Of a stretch of 41,138 nt of DNA, positions 1 to 5,632 are shown in pieces; the first letter of the stretch is position 1; every line of letters begins with the position of its first letter. The translations under genes were made by a program, and so were the position numbers. The DNA comes from a virus: the IMG/VR virus record IMGVR_UViG_3300017989_000206, positions 1 to 41,138 of that record; one strand, given 5' to 3'. The notes beneath the pieces are model-generated. The model made no database searches, was not told the DNA's origin, and was given only the letters and a program-made list of their open reading frames with translations.

Positions 1-58
1 GAAATACAGAAAACCAAGCACAACAGTAGGTAAGCTTCAAAAAGAAAGCTGGCAAACA

Positions 59-610
59 ATGAGGCTTTATAAATACATAGTAGGACTAATAGTTATAACT
101 TTCGCTATTGCTTTATGGATGACAAAGTGCGAAGCTCATCCGATTGATATGGAAGCTCTAGCTACAGTTGAGTCTAGCAATAATCCCAAAGCTTGTTCTT
201 ATAAGGGATGTAAGTATGGGCGAGGGCTATATCAGATAAGTGAGATTGTGTTAAAACATTATAACCAAACTCAGACCAAAGATTATTCTTGGCTACCTAA
301 AAGATTACAAAAAGATTATTCATCAGGAAGAGTAATTTTCTTAGCTGAGAATTTATTTGACCCTATGGTAAATAGAGCGATAGCAAACTGGTATCTTAAT
401 TGGCTTTACGACATTTGTTGGACGGTTGAAGATACTCTAATAGCTTTTAACTGGGGCATAGGGAATTGGAGAAATTGGAGAAAAAAAAGTGACGATGAAC
501 AAACGTTTTGGGTGAATGGAGTGGTACATAATTATAATGATATACCAGCCCTACCGAAAGAAACACAAGAGTTTTTAAAAAAATATAAGGAAGCTTTGAA
601 AGAGGGGTGA
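59..610 (+). CDS. Secreted lytic transglycosylase-like protein (copy 1)
   Basis: This 183-residue protein looks like a small soluble-lytic-transglycosylase (SLT) fold muramidase that cleaves peptidoglycan. An N-terminal hydrophobic stretch (about residues 6-20, possible cleavage after CEA at 26) suggests Sec export. The expected SLT landmarks are visible: catalytic-type Glu38 in TVESSNNP, the GRGLYQIS block at 54-61 and AFNWGIGN at 129-136. It is a clear paralogue of the protein at 35647-36120 but has an extra insertion around residues 72-95. It lies in the rightward early block, far from the holin-like genes, which is odd for an endolysin. If the window is circular, the gene ending at base 29 is its upstream neighbour. 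Fold confidence is high; whether it acts in lysis, entry or exclusion is inference. Confidence 0.85.
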   Translation: MRLYKYIVGLIVITFAIALWMTKCEAHPIDMEALATVESSNNPKACSYKGCKYGRGLYQISEIVLKHYNQTQTKDYSWLPKRLQKDYSSGRVIFLAENLFDPMVNRAIANWYLNWLYDICWTVEDTLIAFNWGIGNWRNWRKKSDDEQTFWVNGVVHNYNDIPALPKETQEFLKKYKEALKEG

Positions 611-615
611 TTGAA

Positions 616-729
616 ATGAAAGTATTAGTATTGATACTAATGGCTATAGTTGTCTCTGAGGTGTCTGAAATATCGTCTCTTAGCGATATAAACTCTTGTA
701 AGAAAGAAAGGAGGTATGCAATCAAGTAA
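616..729 (+). CDS. Small hydrophobic-N-terminus protein, 37 aa
   Basis: A short reading frame starts six bases after the transglycosylase stop. Residues 1-13 are strongly hydrophobic (MKVLVLILMAIVV), followed by a polar tail ending in KKERRYAIK, so it could be a small membrane or exported peptide. Its 3' end overlaps the start of the methyltransferase fragment, and its last codons contain that gene's AGGAGG ribosome site. No family is recognised. The compact spacing argues for a real gene, but its size keeps the call tentative. Confidence 0.45.
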   Translation: MKVLVLILMAIVVSEVSEISSLSDINSCKKERRYAIK

Positions 730-943
730 AATGACTAACCATCACCCAACAGTAAAACCTACCGAGCTAATGAGATACTTAGTTAGACTAGTAACACCTA
801 AAGGCGGTACGGTATTAGACCCTTTTATGGGGAGTGGAAGCACAGGCAAGGCGTGTAAGCTAGAGGGATTCGGGTTTATAGGAATTGAGAGAGACAAAGA
901 TTATTGTGAGATAGCAAAGAAAAGGATAAGGAGGAGTAGATGA
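716..943 (+). CDS. C-terminal half of a DNA N4/N6 methyltransferase
   Basis: This 75-residue protein matches the C-terminal half of beta-class N4-cytosine/N6-adenine DNA methylases. It has HPTVKP at 10-15, the SAM-binding motif DPFMGSG at 35-41, then FIGIE at 54-58. The catalytic (D/N)PP(Y/W) motif and the target-recognition region, which precede this part in the family, are absent. Full-length members are usually over 200 residues. The start is uncertain: ATG 716 is one base from AGGAGG and ATG 731 is 16 bases away. It overlaps the next gene by ATGA. It may be a decayed remnant, a SAM-binding half-protein needing a partner, or a gene whose N-terminal half was lost by recombination. On its own it should not methylate DNA. 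Confidence 0.8.
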   Translation: MQSSKMTNHHPTVKPTELMRYLVRLVTPKGGTVLDPFMGSGSTGKACKLEGFGFIGIERDKDYCEIAKKRIRRSR

Positions 944-1200
944 AGAAGCCTGATAAGAAAGATTATTCAATGGATAAAGATTTATCTTCATTAGAAAACG
1001 ATATTAAAGTTTTGAAAGATATTTATTTTAATAAAGGCTATGAAGCTATGGAATCCTACCACAACCACATAATGAGTAAGTTGCCGAGAGAGGATGAGAT
1101 AAGAGAAATAATTAAAAGCTTGGATGTTAAGTTCCTTCAAGGCTCTGCTGACTCAATCGCTAAAGCAATCCATAAACGTATAAGTGGAGTAGATGAGTAA
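940..1200 (+). CDS. Hypothetical phage protein, 86 aa
   Basis: A small, highly charged, probably helical protein (rich in Lys, Asp and Glu, no Cys, no membrane segment). It begins in an ATGA overlap with the methyltransferase fragment, so the two are likely translationally coupled, and its own stop overlaps the start of the next small zinc-ribbon gene. No family is recognised. The polar composition suggests a cytoplasmic helper or regulatory protein, but nothing in the sequence gives a function. Confidence 0.65.
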   Translation: MKKPDKKDYSMDKDLSSLENDIKVLKDIYFNKGYEAMESYHNHIMSKLPREDEIREIIKSLDVKFLQGSADSIAKAIHKRISGVDE

Positions 1201-1351
1201 AGAACAAAAGAAAAACAAAAGACCAAGATGTGACTATTGCGGAGCTTTTCTTGTTGAGGAGTTTGAAGATTGTTCTTTTTGCGGTGGTGGTTTCTTTTTT
1301 GTTTGTAATAAATGTGGTGCTGAATTTGATAAGGACGGTAATTCGTTATGA
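1193..1351 (+). CDS. Small zinc-ribbon-like protein, 52 aa
   Basis: Starts inside the end of the preceding gene and encodes 52 residues with three CxxC pairs: C13-C16, C27-C30 and C38-C41. The middle is glycine- and phenylalanine-rich (CGGGFFFVC) and the N-terminus is basic (KEQKKNKRPR). This pattern fits a zinc-ribbon or rubredoxin-like knuckle that could bind nucleic acid or a protein partner. Too small for a confident family call. The regular cysteine spacing makes chance coding unlikely. Confidence 0.6.
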   Translation: MSKEQKKNKRPRCDYCGAFLVEEFEDCSFCGGGFFFVCNKCGAEFDKDGNSL

Positions 1352-1415
1352 ATAAAGAACGGTGAAGAAATAAAGGAATAGTAGATGAAAACCTTACTAT
1401 TAAAGGAGAAATAAA

Positions 1416-1757
1416 ATGGGAAGAACAATAGAAGTAAGCGAAGAAATATACGAAAAAATAAGAGAACAGTTAGGAGAGGATTCATACAAAGAAATCCAAT
1501 CCTTACAAGATATGGTTGGAGAAAAGTTCTTTTTTAGAACTGTTACGTATCATCTAACAGGAAGAGTTAAAAAAATAATTGGGTCTATTATTGAGCTTGA
1601 GTGTGCCGCTTGGATTGCAGACTCTGGAAGATTTAATGAGGCAATAAAGGAAGGTAAATTAAACGAAGTAGAGCCAGTTGGTAGAGCTTTTATAAACACA
1701 GCGTCACTGGTTGATTTTTTCCCCTGGAAGCACAAATTGCCCAGCGAGGTTAAATGA
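1416..1757 (+). CDS. Conserved hypothetical phage protein, 113 aa
   Basis: Good ribosome site (AAAGGAG, spacing 8) and a compact soluble protein. The N-terminal third (residues 1-35, EVSEEIYEKIREQLGED) looks like a ribbon-helix-helix or small helical module. The rest has a conserved-looking LECAAWIADSGRF segment and a PVGRAFINTASLVDFFPW segment around 85-104. Comparable small proteins occur in early regions of other phages, but I cannot name the family. Its TGA overlaps the ATG of the repeat gene, so the two are probably coupled. Confidence 0.65.
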   Translation: MGRTIEVSEEIYEKIREQLGEDSYKEIQSLQDMVGEKFFFRTVTYHLTGRVKKIIGSIIELECAAWIADSGRFNEAIKEGKLNEVEPVGRAFINTASLVDFFPWKHKLPSEVK

Positions 1758-2008
1758 TGTTACTCCAGGAATATTGGTCTAGGTCTATATCTAGGTCTAG
1801 GTCTGGGTCTAATTCTTGGTCTGCGTATTTGTCTAGGTCTATGTCTGGGTCTTGGTCTTGGTCTGCGTCTTGGTCCATGTCTGGGTCTTGGTCTGGGTCT
1901 AGGTCTAGGTCTATGTCTGGGTCTGGGTCTAGGTCTAGGTCTAGGTCTATGTCTGGGTCTGGGTCTGGGTCTAGGTCTATGTCTAGGTCTGGGTCTAGGT
2001 CTTGGTAG
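1754..2008 (+). CDS. Ser-X dipeptide-repeat protein built on a hexamer tract
   Basis: An 84-residue frame starts in an ATGA overlap with the upstream gene, with GAGGT six bases before the second ATG. From residue 8 onward every second residue is Ser, nearly always TCT, alternating with Arg, Gly, Trp, Met, Ala or Ile. The variation comes mostly from the first base of an (A/G/T)GG or ATG codon. It resembles an SR/GS low-complexity, probably disordered, basic protein. Because the unit is six bases, all reading frames through it stay open, so coding is not proven. The ATGA coupling favours translation on this strand. No homologue is recognised. Confidence 0.45.
   Translation: MMLLQEYWSRSISRSRSGSNSWSAYLSRSMSGSWSWSASWSMSGSWSGSRSRSMSGSGSRSRSRSMSGSGSGSRSMSRSGSRSW
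1775..2005 (+). repeat. Imperfect NNGTCT hexanucleotide tandem repeat
   Basis: About 38 tandem six-base units, mostly AGGTCT, GGGTCT, TGGTCT and ATGTCT, with a few GCGTCT, ATATCT and AATTCT variants. Several blocks begin ATGTCT-GGGTCT, hinting at higher-order duplication. The last four bases of each unit are nearly constant while the first base varies. It sits exactly inside the Ser-X repeat frame. Confidence 0.95.
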
Positions 2009-2035
2009 AGAAAACCGGAATGAAGGGGGAAACAA

Positions 2036-2218
2036 ATGAGACAAGAGTATTGGATTATTACTAGCAAGCGAAAACCTAGACTTTGGAAACCAACAAGCAA
2101 GCACGATTTTTATGACACGATATTTTTTACCAAAGATGACGCAGAATCTACCCTTACAAAGGGTTGTTTAAAATATTATAAAGCAGTTAAAGTAGCAATG
2201 GTAATGAAACCGGAATGA
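2036..2218 (+). CDS. Hypothetical protein, 60 aa
   Basis: A small basic soluble protein with a strong ribosome site (GAAGGGGGAAACAA before ATG). It is aromatic-rich at the start (EYWIITSKRKPRLW) and ends VAMVMKPE. The DNA encoding its C-terminal KPE plus stop and the following AAGG is repeated just upstream of its own start, after the repeat gene. That points to a duplication or recombination scar. No family recognised. Confidence 0.6.
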   Translation: MRQEYWIITSKRKPRLWKPTSKHDFYDTIFFTKDDAESTLTKGCLKYYKAVKVAMVMKPE

Positions 2219-2230
2219 AGGAGAAAGAAA

Positions 2231-2560
2231 ATGAAACACGAAATTGAAATACCAGAAGGGTTTGATGTAAAAGGCTGTATGTTTTGGGACAAGGAAAAAT
2301 ATCCTCAAATTATAGTTGAGCTTAAACCAAAAAAGAAAGAGTTGTGGAAAGCAATAGCTGAACCATATACACAAGGGTTTAAAGATAGAAATGAAAGTAA
2401 TTTTAAATACGACGCTGAAAAAGCTAAACAATGGTTTATAGAAAGATGTGAGGAATACTTTAAACTTAAAAGAAAAGAGCTAAATTTTGATTGGATTATG
2501 AATGACATTAAAAAAGCTATTGAAGCAGAACAAACCATCAAACAACTGTTGGATGAATAA
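2231..2560 (+). CDS. Hypothetical protein, 109 aa
   Basis: Cytoplasmic-looking protein with a good ribosome site (AAGGAGAAAGAAA). Residues 1-35 have beta-rich character (EIEIPEGFDVKGCMFW, PQIIVELKPKKK). Residues 40-109 are predicted helical and charged, with a Lys/Glu-rich coiled-coil-like end (DIKKAIEAEQTIKQLLDE). The early-operon position suggests a host-takeover or accessory role, but no family is recognised. Confidence 0.65.
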   Translation: MKHEIEIPEGFDVKGCMFWDKEKYPQIIVELKPKKKELWKAIAEPYTQGFKDRNESNFKYDAEKAKQWFIERCEEYFKLKRKELNFDWIMNDIKKAIEAEQTIKQLLDE

Positions 2561-2641
2561 ATTGCAGATTGAAAGGTGCAAAGGAGACATGTGATTAAAA
2601 CGGCTAGCTTGTGAGTCAGATTATTTATTTGGAGGATTAAT

Positions 2642-2746
2642 ATGAATGACAAACAAATAATAAAAGAACTAGATGAGATGTTGAAGTATTTTTTAAAACA
2701 AGAAGAGTTACTTAGATTTTTCAATAATATTGATTATAGGTTTTAA
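2642..2746 (+). CDS. Very small helical protein, 34 aa
   Basis: A 34-residue frame behind a near-perfect ribosome site (TTGGAGGATTAAT, spacing 6). It encodes one amphipathic helix (KELDEMLKYFLKQEELLRFF). It fills an otherwise empty gap between two genes on the same strand. The ribosome site is the main support; function unknown. Confidence 0.5.
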   Translation: MNDKQIIKELDEMLKYFLKQEELLRFFNNIDYRF

Positions 2747-2778
2747 CCAACAAAGCTACAAGCTTAAAGGAAGAAAAA

Positions 2779-2874
2779 ATGACTAGAAGAGACAAAGAAT
2801 TTATTATCTGGTGCTGTATATGGTTTGTTATAATAATCATAGCCTTTGTTTGGCTAGTAATGATAGGAGGATAG
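2779..2874 (+). CDS. Small single-pass membrane protein, 31 aa
   Basis: Follows AAAGGAAGAAAAA and encodes a basic N-terminus (MTRRDKE) then about 22 hydrophobic residues (FIIWCCIWFVIIIIAFVWLV), a textbook single transmembrane helix. Its last codons carry the AGGAGG site of the next gene, so expression is probably coupled. Small phage membrane proteins of this type can inhibit host envelope processes or act as accessory holins; here that is inference. Confidence 0.55.
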   Translation: MTRRDKEFIIWCCIWFVIIIIAFVWLVMIGG

Positions 2875-2875
2875 G

Positions 2876-3124
2876 ATGAATTGCCGAAAGGAAAATATAA
2901 CTGTTTTTAAGAGGGAGTACCCTGTATTGTCTGGTCCTTACTTCTTGTTTGAGCAAAATTTTTGGATAGACGAAAAAAGATATACCTATTCAATGCGTTA
3001 CAAAATAGACGTTTCGTTAGAGACAGCATACGATGATTTTTATAAATTAGCTGACTCATCTTATAGGAGACTAAAAGAAGAAAGGAATATGGGATGCCTT
3101 ACGCAAGGGGAGAAAAAGAGGTGA
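2876..3124 (+). CDS. Hypothetical protein, 82 aa
   Basis: Starts five bases after an AGGAGG and one base after the upstream stop. The protein is aromatic-rich and mixed alpha/beta (REYPVLSGPYFLFEQNFWIDEKRYTYSMRY), then a helical C-terminus (SLETAYDDFYKLADSSYRRLKEE). Its stop overlaps the GTG start of the acyl carrier protein as GTGA, so the two are likely coupled. No family recognised. Confidence 0.65.
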   Translation: MNCRKENITVFKREYPVLSGPYFLFEQNFWIDEKRYTYSMRYKIDVSLETAYDDFYKLADSSYRRLKEERNMGCLTQGEKKR

Positions 3125-3363
3125 ACCCAGAGAAAATTAAAGAAGATGTAATTGATATTATATGTGAAATAGGAACTCTTAACCCTCGTGAGATTCACGA
3201 CCATACTACTTTAGATCAGTTAGGGCTTGACTCTTTAGACATTACTGAAATCTCAATGGAAATAGAAAATCTTTACGAAATAAATCTTGATGAAATATCT
3301 ATCGCGGAATTAAAAGACCATACTCTGCAAAGCATCATTAACATAATAGAGGAGAAAATATGA
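3121..3363 (+). CDS. acpP-like: Acyl carrier protein
   Basis: An 80-residue acidic protein with the acyl-carrier-protein fold and the phosphopantetheine attachment motif LGLDSLDITEISMEIE (Ser38 from the GTG start). A helix-rich layout and an acidic recognition helix follow. Once the Ser receives 4'-phosphopantetheine it carries acyl groups in fatty acid, lipid A or related synthesis. I chose GTG 3121 because it gives the canonical ACP length, overlaps the upstream TGA as GTGA and follows GGGGAG at spacing 8. ATG 3094 would add nine residues. No other acyl-synthesis gene is in the window, so it must work with host enzymes, either feeding or titrating them. The family call is strong; the purpose is open. 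Confidence 0.88.
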   Translation: MNPEKIKEDVIDIICEIGTLNPREIHDHTTLDQLGLDSLDITEISMEIENLYEINLDEISIAELKDHTLQSIINIIEEKI

Positions 3364-3530
3364 GTTTCTATTTTAAAGACGAAAAGAATCTAACTTATGG
3401 ACCATTTGAAACCTACACTAAAGCCCTATTAGCTTTTATAAACGGTGGACACCACAAAGGAGATCTTTACGAGGAGATAGACGGAGTGCTTAAGAAGATT
3501 GATTCCGCTGAGACATCGCACTCAGAGTAG
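3360..3530 (+). CDS. Small soluble protein, 56 aa
   Basis: Begins in an ATGA overlap with the acyl carrier protein stop, after GGAGAAAAT. It encodes a small hydrophilic protein (SFYFKDEKNLTYGPFETYTKALLAFINGG) ending in an acidic, serine-rich tail. It is the last gene of the rightward block and overlaps the 3' end of the convergent minus-strand gene by 41 bases. Coupling to the ACP suggests a related role, but no family is recognised. Confidence 0.55.
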   Translation: MSFYFKDEKNLTYGPFETYTKALLAFINGGHHKGDLYEEIDGVLKKIDSAETSHSE

Positions 3531-3663
3531 CTTGTTGGTCTTTTAAAGCGTTTACCTCTCTTATTAAAGACTCTAGTAGATGAACCTCAAAAGGGGTCTT
3601 CCCGAAAGTATAAGCGTTAGGTAAGGGAAGTATTATCTTACCATCAGCGTCATAGACTGGCAT
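3490..3663 (-). CDS. Last late-block gene, hypothetical 57 aa
   Basis: ATG 3663 sits five bases after AGGAGG and is preferred over the upstream in-frame ATG at 3678, which lacks a site. The protein starts MPVYDADGKIILPLPN and has a helical second half (FEVHLLESLIREVNALKDQQ). It closes the leftward late block and its 3' end overlaps the convergent early block. Being next to holin-like genes, it may be a lysis accessory or minor virion protein; neither is shown by sequence. Confidence 0.6.
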   Translation of the reverse strand: MPVYDADGKIILPLPNAYTFGKTPFEVHLLESLIREVNALKDQQATLSAMSQRNQSS

Positions 3664-3671
3664 AAAGCCTC

Positions 3672-3812
3672 CTACCATTTAAAGGTTATCCTAAAACCGC
3701 CTTGATATTCCTTCTGCTTTTTAACTTTAGTAATCTTAAAGTATGGGAGAATTTTTATCTTCTCCCACCACTTCTTTTTATTTACTTGCTTGTTCGTTGG
3801 CTGTTTGACCAT
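3672..3812 (-). CDS. Small basic protein overlapping the holin-like gene, 46 aa
   Basis: Starts inside the 3' end of the holin-like gene (ATG 3812, AGGA just upstream) in another frame, and ends in the ribosome site of the next gene. The product is very basic (about 13 Lys/Arg in 46 residues), with a WWEKIKILPYFKIT core and a GGFRITFKW end. It exactly fills the apparent gap between its neighbours, which supports it. Function unknown; a lysis accessory role is possible. Confidence 0.5.
   Translation of the reverse strand: MVKQPTNKQVNKKKWWEKIKILPYFKITKVKKQKEYQGGFRITFKW
3744..3767 (+). terminator. Candidate terminator hairpin for the rightward block
   Basis: An 8-bp perfect inverted repeat (TGGGAGAA / TTCTCCCA, 8-base loop), followed on the plus strand by a T-rich stretch after four bases (CCACTTCTTTTTATTT). 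It lies about 215 bases past the last rightward gene, so it could stop early-block transcription before it runs against the late genes. It is inside the small basic minus-strand gene, so it could also be coding coincidence. Confidence 0.4.
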
Positions 3813-4033
3813 AATCCTAAAGCACCAAGAATTGTGAACGCAAGCTCAGGGATTTGAATATCGGTAGCCCCTGCTTGGTTTAAAGCACCGATAGCACCCA
3901 GAACGGCAGTTACGCCTAGAGTGATATAGGTCTTCTTGCCTTTTAACCATTTAAACATAGGGTTATTCTCCTTTTCTAACTTCTTAACGAAGTTTGTTAT
4001 AGCTCGTTTAATGAACCAACTTTTGAGTCCCAC
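3782..4033 (-). CDS. Holin-like membrane protein with a possible dual start
   Basis: An 83-residue frame from GTG 4033, or 58 residues from an internal ATG at 3958. The core has two hydrophobic segments (TYITLGVTAVLGAIGALNQA and ELAFTILGALGLW) separated by a short polar turn, the usual look of a small class II holin or holin-like protein. ATG 3958 has a strong ribosome site (AAAGGAGAATAACCC). GTG 4033 also has AGGA at spacing 8. The longer form would add a strongly basic 25-residue N-terminus. It sits near the end of the late block next to another membrane protein. Holin role is inferred from topology and position. Confidence 0.6.
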   Translation of the reverse strand: MGLKSWFIKRAITNFVKKLEKENNPMFKWLKGKKTYITLGVTAVLGAIGALNQAGATDIQIPELAFTILGALGLWSNSQRTSK

Positions 4034-4308
4034 TATTTTAATCCTATTTCAGCTGCGATATACCCAAGAAAGATAATAATAAACACTCTAAAAATCCAAT
4101 CAATAATGCCATTCTTAGAAGCTTTTGCCATTTTGATGTATTCAAAAGAACGTCTAGCCATCTCAGCAACACCTAACTTTCCATTTCCGTGAAGAAGCTT
4201 TTTTATTTCTTCTAGTGTTTTCTTTATCTCTGAAATGTCTTCTGATTCTCTACTCACGCCGTCTCTCCTATCTTCAATTATATCACCATTTGGTAAAAGT
4301 ATTTTCAT
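4033..4308 (-). CDS. Coiled-coil plus C-terminal membrane anchor protein (XhlA/holin-like)
   Basis: 91 residues. There is a short beta-like start (MKILLPNGDII), then a coiled-coil-prone helix at about 20-42 (ESEDISEIKKTLEEIKKLL), an amphipathic linker, and one C-terminal transmembrane helix (about 69-86, IDWIFRVFIIIFLGYIAA). This arrangement resembles XhlA/haemolysin-type accessory lysis proteins and other late small membrane proteins. It directly precedes the holin-like gene in the transcript with no gap. Membrane topology is clear; a lysis function is inference. Confidence 0.55.
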   Translation of the reverse strand: MKILLPNGDIIEDRRDGVSRESEDISEIKKTLEEIKKLLHGNGKLGVAEMARRSFEYIKMAKASKNGIIDWIFRVFIIIFLGYIAAEIGLK

Positions 4309-4898
4309 TATGTATGGTTAATCCTAGCTAAAACTTGTACCTGAGTGTCATTAACCAGAAGAATCTCCCATTCAAAGGCATCATCTGTAGCACTTACTCC
4401 TGTCCATCCACTAGCATTGTTTATCATACTTGTGCGAATAGCATCAACATCCTCTGTTCCATTTTTATCAGTACAGGTTATTATTATGTCAGTTCTTATT
4501 GTTTGGCTTACTCCATCCTCTGTCTTTTCATCTTCTAATTCTAGTGATGCCGTTATCCCATCTGCCGTAAGGTCTGCAAGGATTTCTGCCATTAGGAGTG
4601 TGGTCTTGTTTGTTGATGCAGTTACAGTTTGTGATAGAGAGATATCTGTGTCTGTTCCATCAGCGTTTATTGCAGTGAAAAGGATTGTACCAGCAGCTAC
4701 AGTGCCTATCTTAGAGCCTAAAATAGAACCAGATGTGTAGGTGGTTCCAGCAGATAAAGTCATAGCAAAATCAACCCCATTTACTCTTACACTAACATAA
4801 GTTGGAGCATTGGCTATATCTACTGTGAATATTGTGCTTTCAGACGTTGTTATGTTGTTGTCTGACGTTGCTGGTGCTGATATTACTGGTACTGCCAT
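4308..4898 (-). CDS. Beta-rich virion-type protein, 196 aa
   Basis: A Thr/Ser/Asp-rich protein with no Cys-rich or membrane region. Residues 1-95 look like an immunoglobulin-like or similar beta sandwich (VRVNGVDFAMTLSAGTTYTSG, TILFTAINADGTDTDISLSQ). The rest has a helix (KTTLLMAEILADLTADGI) and more strands. It is the most downstream of the fibre/decoration-like genes. Composition and position suggest a virion or secreted surface protein; no family is recognised. Confidence 0.55.
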   Translation of the reverse strand: MAVPVISAPATSDNNITTSESTIFTVDIANAPTYVSVRVNGVDFAMTLSAGTTYTSGSILGSKIGTVAAGTILFTAINADGTDTDISLSQTVTASTNKTTLLMAEILADLTADGITASLELEDEKTEDGVSQTIRTDIIITCTDKNGTEDVDAIRTSMINNASGWTGVSATDDAFEWEILLVNDTQVQVLARINHT

Positions 4899-4930
4899 AT
4901 CTATCTCCTATTAATTCTCGATCCATCCAT

Positions 4931-5632
4931 TTACTTTGCCACCTCTAGCCTTGAACCCATAGTGTTTGATTTGTAGTGAAAATCAACTTCTAATAAATAA
5001 ACGACATCATCATAGTTGTCTGCTACAGATGTGTCTCTTTCGAGCGAACAGATTAGCATACTTGATACGCCATCTATTCCGGAACCGTCCATAGAATCTT
5101 CAATTTCTCCTAAGTAATGCGTGTCTGCTGAAAGGTTTTGAACATCTATTGTGGCTGTTGCAGGAGTTGATGCTGGGAACGCATCTCCAATATTAGCCCA
5201 ACTGTATGTAAAATCCCACTTAACATTCTCAGCCCCAGCACCAGACCCTCCTGTCGGGAGTACATAGTGAATATGAAACTCTATATCACTTCCAAGCTCG
5301 TATCTGTGAGGCACTTGAACATTGAAATAAATCTTTTGATTTTGTATTTTTGAGAACGACAACACGCTACCGTCTCGATAAGAAGCAGACGATGGTGGAT
5401 TCGTAGAATCTAACTTAACTGCATTAGCAGGCGTTCTTAAATCGTCCCATACTGCTTGTGTAAGCTCTAATGTTTTTGCAGTTCCGCAGTCTAATACAAG
5501 GTCAGATGGGTTTACTAACCCTGTTTTAAGATTCATATCCGTTCCATCATAATAGGCTTCAACATCATTTCCTGTACCGAATATCAATTTAAGAAGGTCG
5601 TTAAACTTTCGCCTTAGATTACTAGACCTCAT
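4931..5632 (-). CDS. Fibre/decoration-type structural protein, 233 aa
   Basis: The N-terminus holds an anchor-like motif, FGTGNDVEAYYDGTDMNL (residues 18-35). A closely related GTGND...YDGT motif occurs in the beta-helix protein at 8618-10228. The remainder is beta-rich (QNQKIYFNVQVPHRYELGSDIEFHIHYV, then DDVVYLLEVDFHYKSNTMGSRLEVAK) and could form a jelly-roll-like domain. Its start overlaps the end of the upstream gene by 11 bases. I infer a virion surface or fibre-associated protein; no enzymatic motif is visible. Confidence 0.6.
   Translation of the reverse strand: MRSSNLRRKFNDLLKLIFGTGNDVEAYYDGTDMNLKTGLVNPSDLVLDCGTAKTLELTQAVWDDLRTPANAVKLDSTNPPSSASYRDGSVLSFSKIQNQKIYFNVQVPHRYELGSDIEFHIHYVLPTGGSGAGAENVKWDFTYSWANIGDAFPASTPATATIDVQNLSADTHYLGEIEDSMDGSGIDGVSSMLICSLERDTSVADNYDDVVYLLEVDFHYKSNTMGSRLEVAK

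Noticed and set aside
1750-2104. Two long minus-strand frames (Asp-Pro/Leu repeats and Arg-Pro repeats) over the hexamer tract
   Set aside because: A six-base repeat keeps every frame open automatically. They lack ribosome sites and run antisense to coupled genes on the plus strand.
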